Shown piece after piece: positions 60,124-64,000 of a DNA stretch of 64,000 bases. The notes under the pieces were generated by a model that ran no database searches, was not told the DNA's origin, and worked only from the letters and a program-made list of their open reading frames with translations. The position numbers were made by a program, and so were the translations under genes. The stretch is from Usnea hakonensis (lineage: Eukaryota > Ascomycota > Lecanoromycetes > Lecanorales > Parmeliaceae): NCBI GenBank assembly GCA_013423325.1, contig BLJB01000151.1, forward strand, positions 1 through 64,000, in the 5' to 3' direction. Within the stretch, counting starts at the first letter, position 1. Every line of letters starts with the position of its first letter.

Positions 60124-60825
60124 AGACAGCACGGAACAGACCCTGAATATAAAACCCTTTGCATCATTCGGGTGCTTTTGACTGCGTTTATGATGATTAC
60201 AGCCGTACTGCGAGTTTTGGTGCTCAGCCGGACATTGTTTCTAATGATGATGGTGGCTGCTTCTACGTTTGGGTTTGGAATCTTGGTCGTGGGTATTTGT
60301 TGGTGTTGGGGGTATGTGGCCACGGCGAGGGAGTTCATTCATGGGGAGGTACGTTGAGGCTTATAGATATTCGATTGTTTGCTAATATTGTTTCACCAGG
60401 GAAGTGAGCAAAGTGAGGAAGGAAGGACGATTATCAAAGAATATGGAAATGTAAAAGAGGAGGGCCAGGAGCGATCAAACGATTCTACTGAAGAGAGCAT
60501 TGAAGATCTACCGCTCCATGACCGTCGCAAGAGCAGCGACTCTACTGAAGAGAGGACTGAAAATCGACCACACTATGAAGGTCGCAGAAACAGCGCCATT
60601 GCTGAACAGAGGATCGCGCAAATGGTAAGGGATACACTCAAAGAGGCGATCAGAGAGGAGCGAAGTGAGATGGAAGCACAAATCAAGTAAGCTCCACGTC
60701 TCCATTGCCTAGCCCCTGACCAAATAGTAACACTTAATTCCAGAAAATTCGACGACTTGAACATCGCTGTGAATAGCCTGCTATTGGTGCTAAACACGTT
60801 ACGAGAATACTCTCTGAATCATTGA
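60124..60825 (+). CDS. Two-span membrane protein with coiled-coil tail; 5' end missing
   Basis: Exons 60124(?)-60348, 60400-60686 and 60744-60825. Introns are 51 nt (GTACGT, GCTAAT, CACCAG, phase 0) and 57 nt (GTAAGC, CTTAAT, TTCCAG, phase 2). Both junctions restore frame cleanly. The first exon encodes two adjacent hydrophobic segments (VLLTAFMMITAVLRVLVL and MMMVAASTFGFGILVVGICW). An acidic, Ser-rich cytosolic stretch follows, with two DSTEER/DSTEES repeats and a helical C terminus (MVRDTLKEAIREERSEMEAQ, FDDLNIAVNSLLLVLNTL) likely to form a coiled coil. The frame is closed at 60121 and has no ATG before the first membrane segment, so the true start is unknown or lost. Family not recognised. 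Confidence 0.55.
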
Positions 60826-61460
60826 GTGACAAGGTGGGCAAGTGGGCTGAGTTACTGCCAGCCATTCGCATCCGCTGGAAGGTTCAGCATCAGATTGGAG
60901 GTTGCTGATCGTAATGGGAGAAGGACGGGCTCTGCGATATATCTCGGTAAGACTGATTGAGTGATCGGAGAAGAAGGCTTAGCTGAGCGCTTTTGAGAGA
61001 TTTGGCACTAGATAGGATGCGCTAATGTTATTCAGGTATAGAAAATTGGCACTTTTCCAGAATCCACAAGGTGCCCTCAACCATTCAATTTTCAATTTTT
61101 GCAATTGCACGATCACCAGGGCACGTCTCTGAATATCACAATTCAAGCATAAGCACGGCCACAGATGACTGTCCAAACGACTGCATTGCGCCTGAGACCC
61201 CATCTTACATGCTACTTTGAACAATCCTTTTACCTTCAGTACAAAGCCATTGTCCCTGCCTTTGTGCCGAACAAAACAATTTCAACCATTCTACTTGCCT
61301 CAACTCCTTGACGACTACTTCCCCTATTTCTACGCCTTCTACTCACTCCATCAATCTCGGCCTCGATACTACTCTCCAACGATTCAGCTTCAATAAAATA
61401 GTCAAGACCTCGAGCAAAACCGTCACCATCCTTTGTCGCTCCCACCACACAACCTCCACA
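60826..61460. other. Intergenic region and leader of next gene
   Basis: From about 61230 the plus strand is pyrimidine/AC-rich, as in a 5' UTR. No other feature seen. Confidence 0.4.
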
Positions 61461-62225
61461 ATGGCCGGTACGTCCGGCTGCATACCCTCCCACAACGTCA
61501 ATTTCTTCGGCCAACTTTGCGGACCACGTCCCTCTACCTCAACATCAGCATCCGAACCCGAATCCGAGTCCAACATCGAGAACCAGCTCATCGAACCACC
61601 ATCGCCGTTGCACACCCCAGTCCACATCGCCAAGCCCGACCGAATTACAGAACTGTTTGCAGAAAACCAAAAGCTCATTCGAAGCTATTCGCCCGCCAAT
61701 ATCGAGCTATTTGAGGCAACCGTGAAGCAAACTTTTGCAGGAGTGCGCCGAGAGCGAGCGATGGTTTGTATGGAATCGGCTGAGGGGCATTTGCGAGTTG
61801 AAGGTAGCCAAGGTGGGCGCATCCACGACGACCAAGCTGCCTCCCGAAACTCTCATCCGGTACAACCCCACAATCAATGCCTGGATCGAAACACGAATCC
61901 CCCAAACCCAGCGCTCGACACGACCCCGCACCACTACGCAGAGCTCCACCACCCCCGATCCCCACCCCCAACGCCATATCAATCCCCAACACACCCCTGC
62001 TTCATCATCACACCCTACTCTACCCTCAACTCCAACTCTAATTCAAAAACCAAGGTTCAAGATGATAAATCCCTTCGCCAAACGCCATTACAAGAAGGAG
62101 AGATTATTTTGTTGGGCGTGGAACTGCGTGTGGAAGAATGCGAGAGGGATGAGCCTGAGATGTTGGGGATGGACGCGCTGCTTTTGGCGAATTCTACGGG
62201 GGATCCGGAGGGGAGGGTGGGGTGA
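61461..62225 (+). CDS. Pro/Ser-rich hypothetical protein with two overlapping frames
   Basis: ATG at 61461 (CACAATGGCC) opens a 254-codon frame that never stops before 62225. Residues 1-95 (GCIPSHNVNFFGQLCGP, then AKPDRITELFAENQKLIRSY, FEATVKQTFAGVRRERAM) and the end (GEIILLGVELRVEECERDEP) read well in it. Between about 61760 and 62090 the +1 frame reads better (LRGICELKVAKVGAS, TKLPPETLIRYNPTINAWIE, KMINPFAKRHYKKE). The gene may thus carry two compensating frame changes, an unrecognised intron, or simply be intact in the first frame. A donor-like GTACGT directly after ATGGCCG is a further complication. Function unknown; no signal peptide or membrane span. Confidence 0.5.
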   Translation: MAGTSGCIPSHNVNFFGQLCGPRPSTSTSASEPESESNIENQLIEPPSPLHTPVHIAKPDRITELFAENQKLIRSYSPANIELFEATVKQTFAGVRRERAMVCMESAEGHLRVEGSQGGRIHDDQAASRNSHPVQPHNQCLDRNTNPPNPALDTTPHHYAELHHPRSPPPTPYQSPTHPCFIITPYSTLNSNSNSKTKVQDDKSLRQTPLQEGEIILLGVELRVEECERDEPEMLGMDALLLANSTGDPEGRVG

Positions 62226-63054
62226 GGTGGGTTAGTGGACAGTTTGGAGTGGGGGGGGGGGTCTAGATTGTGAGGGGGTGTAGGAGCGGGTGGAAGAATT
62301 TCTGGTGGGGCTATATATGGAGTAGGGAAAAGCTGCCATAATAGAAGCTATATACATACAACTCTTCACAGCCATCCCTAACCCTTGATTATTTTACAAT
62401 CATCTCGAATAATTATTCCATCTAGAGATATCATACCCGAACCTACCTTACGTATCCCTTCTCCATCAGCGAACCACATACATAAGGTACTCGCGAAACG
62501 AACGTCGCTGTATGGTTCATTTTTCGGGAATCTATCATCCAAATCTACTGCACCTCTGGAATCTACCCAAGAACCCTCATCCCTCCCCCCAACCAGCTCC
62601 CCTCCCCTCCCGTCTTGCGGAATGTACGGGCTACTTTACCTTATGAAAGCGTGCAATACCACCGTTCTCCAAAAACCCTAGAATATAGCTTATTTTATCC
62701 GAGAAGAATAGTCTGGTCAGTTTTATGGTTCTTTTCGGGAAGTACCTAGATTGAAGGTGAGTGTGGGGGGGGAGGAAAGGGGCAAGTGAATGAGTGGGGC
62801 CTTTCGGTTCCGATATCCACATACTTAAAGAGCGAGATTAGGGAGTGGATATGTAAAGAAGCGCTGTGACAACCACCCTCCCCCCCCCGGCCCCCCAACT
62901 CTTCAAGGGATTTTTCTATTCTCTTTACTATCACGGCCCACTCATCTCACCCGTCTCCACTCCAACCCCTTTCCTCACCCATCCCCACCTCCTCCTCCAT
63001 CACCACCGCACCCCTCTTATCTAGAACTCTTGAGCCAACCTAGTCATCGCAACG
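62226..63054. other. Intergenic, homopolymer-rich
   Basis: Contains G runs (about 62250-62260) and C/G runs near 62880. From about 62935 to 63054 the plus strand is a C/T-rich leader. No gene supported. Confidence 0.4.
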
Positions 63055-63447
63055 ATGGCGAGTAAAGTATGTATTTAGTGAGTCATCCTCGCTGCCCAGT
63101 GTTGTTCAGCGGGGTTTTGTTGTATTGCGTTAGTGTGAAAGATGAGAGAGGGGTGGGACGGACTTTTGTGGGGGGGACAGTGGAGGAGAGATGGGTGAGG
63201 GGTGGGGTTGGTTGGGATCTGTGGGGTTTTGGGGGAGCGGGGGGAAGGTGTTGGGGGGATGAGGCGAGAGCTTGATTGATTACATTTATTGCAGGGATTT
63301 TTGAAGGAGTTGCTTGTACGCTCTGTTTCTTCTCTTCAAATGGCATTCGTGTAGGGAACGCTGTAGGTTGGGATTAGGTGTACGGTTTTGGACACTGCGA
63401 AGCCTTGATTGTGCTCATCTCTTCAGGGATTCGTCTGGATCGGCTGA
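63055..63447 (+). CDS. Possible three-exon micro-gene (17 aa)
   Basis: ATG at 63055 follows a strongly pyrimidine-rich leader and the context CAACG. Exon 1 (63055-63066, MASK) ends at a GTATGT donor. An acceptor TTGCAG at 63294 (branch TGATTGATTAC region) starts exon 2 (63295-63315, GFLKELL), which ends at GTACGC. An acceptor TCTTCAG at 63426 starts exon 3 (63427-63447, GFVWIG, stop). Both introns (228 and 111 nt) are phase 0. The signals are good, but the product is only MASKGFLKELLGFVWIG. It is either a real micro-protein, the start of a gene with other exons, or chance. Confidence 0.3.
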
Positions 63448-63845
63448 CTGATCGAGAATATCATTTTGATTGTGGGTATTCGAGAGGCGTCGAGTGGTAG
63501 GAAAAGACAGGGCCATTGCCACGGTGGCTTTCTGTATTTGTTGAAGGGTTCTCTTGAAATAGATGAAGACCCTTGTACAGCATCTCTGCTAGTCGACCGA
63601 GCCTCAAAGAGCTTTGGCGCCATGCCACGCGGTGAATCGTTGAAGACCCACTCCAGAGCAGTCTTCGCTCAATTTTGCTCACCGATTCGGACTTTCTAAT
63701 CCACGGCGCAAGTTAGCGATTGATTCGAATATGCAATTTTTTCCGGCTTTTCCAAGCGTTCTGGAACCTTTTGAACTCCTTCAACAAAGACAACAGCATT
63801 GTCTTCTTTGCACTTACCCACTCACTACAAACTACGTCTTTAATT
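63448..63845. other. Intergenic region before the last gene
   Basis: No supported gene. The last ~70 bases are C/A-rich and form the probable 5' leader of the partial gene that follows. Confidence 0.4.
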
Positions 63846-64000
63846 ATGTCGAACGAAACAACCGGCGTCTTTGTCGACGTGCCTCGCCCCATCGCTATCC
63901 TTCTTGAATCCGCCTATGTCATCCTCTTGGGCTTGAGCATTCTAGCCTCTTTATCCACTGCCGGCTGCTTACTTTGGCATTATCTTGACATCGGATGTCC
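63846..64000 (+). CDS. Membrane protein, N-terminal part, cut by window end
   Basis: ATG at 63846 (TAATTATGTCG) opens a frame that runs off the window: MSNETTGVFVDVPRPIA, then a hydrophobic segment (VILLGLSILASLSTAGCLLW). At least one membrane span near the N terminus, preceded by ~20 polar residues. The 52 codons visible are not enough to name a family. Confidence 0.55.
   Translation, partial: MSNETTGVFVDVPRPIAILLESAYVILLGLSILASLSTAGCLLWHYLDIGC

Overview
The window reads as nuclear DNA of a filamentous ascomycete. The signs are genes split by very short introns (50-75 nt) with GT(R)NGT-type donors, CTRAY-type branch points and YAG acceptors, one clear eukaryotic housekeeping gene (the ribosome-biogenesis factor BRX1), a secreted orphan and a seven-span membrane protein. 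Placement in Leotiomycetes/Helotiales is an inference from the style of the C2H2 proteins. I see no tRNA, rRNA, CRISPR or intact transposase. Most of the 64 kb is gene-poor, with AT-rich, duplicated and decayed DNA, so this looks like an accessory or fast-evolving compartment until BRX1 at about 58.4 kb.

Layout. 1-1140: AT-rich DNA, then a ~560-bp foldback palindrome. 4.9-6.6 kb (-): membrane protein. 9.26-11.85 kb (+): multi-exon C2H2 gene followed at once by a ~205-bp direct duplication. 15.0-16.0 kb (-): secreted orphan. 20.29-20.38 kb: an uninterrupted run of 95 G. 22.8-24.4 kb and 29.2-30.4 kb (+): two more C2H2 genes. 38.4-38.75 kb: a three-copy ~130-bp repeat. 48.0-49.1 kb (-): an intact C2H2 gene, with a frameshifted relative at 50.2-51.3 kb. 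57.2-57.9 kb: F-box-like pseudogene. 58.4-59.4 kb: BRX1. 60.1-64.0 kb: a two-span membrane/coiled-coil gene, a proline-rich gene, a possible three-exon micro-gene and a partial membrane protein cut by the window edge.

The most notable signal is a dispersed family of eight tiny proteins (68-75 aa) at 14.5, 19.5, 25.0, 31.2, 33.1(-), 35.5(-), 44.5(-) and 54.8 kb. I do not recognise it. Members share a core around W-x(5-6)-T-H-E-Q-x3-G-x2-T-S-R-S, usually followed by a charged amphipathic helix such as FLEEMEKRIDG. In seven of eight the coding sequence opens with a five-base first exon (ATGCC, once ATGGC) followed by a phase-2 intron. Each of those seven reconstructed junctions restores the frame of the core exon, which is strong internal evidence that these are real genes. 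Two members (25.0 and 31.2 kb) lie 0.65-0.8 kb downstream of C2H2 genes in the same orientation, have the same alternative Arg/Glu-rich tail and have TATA-like boxes about 240-250 bp before the ATG. This suggests duplication of a C2H2 plus mini-protein block. What the mini-proteins do, and whether they work with the C2H2 proteins, cannot be told from sequence.
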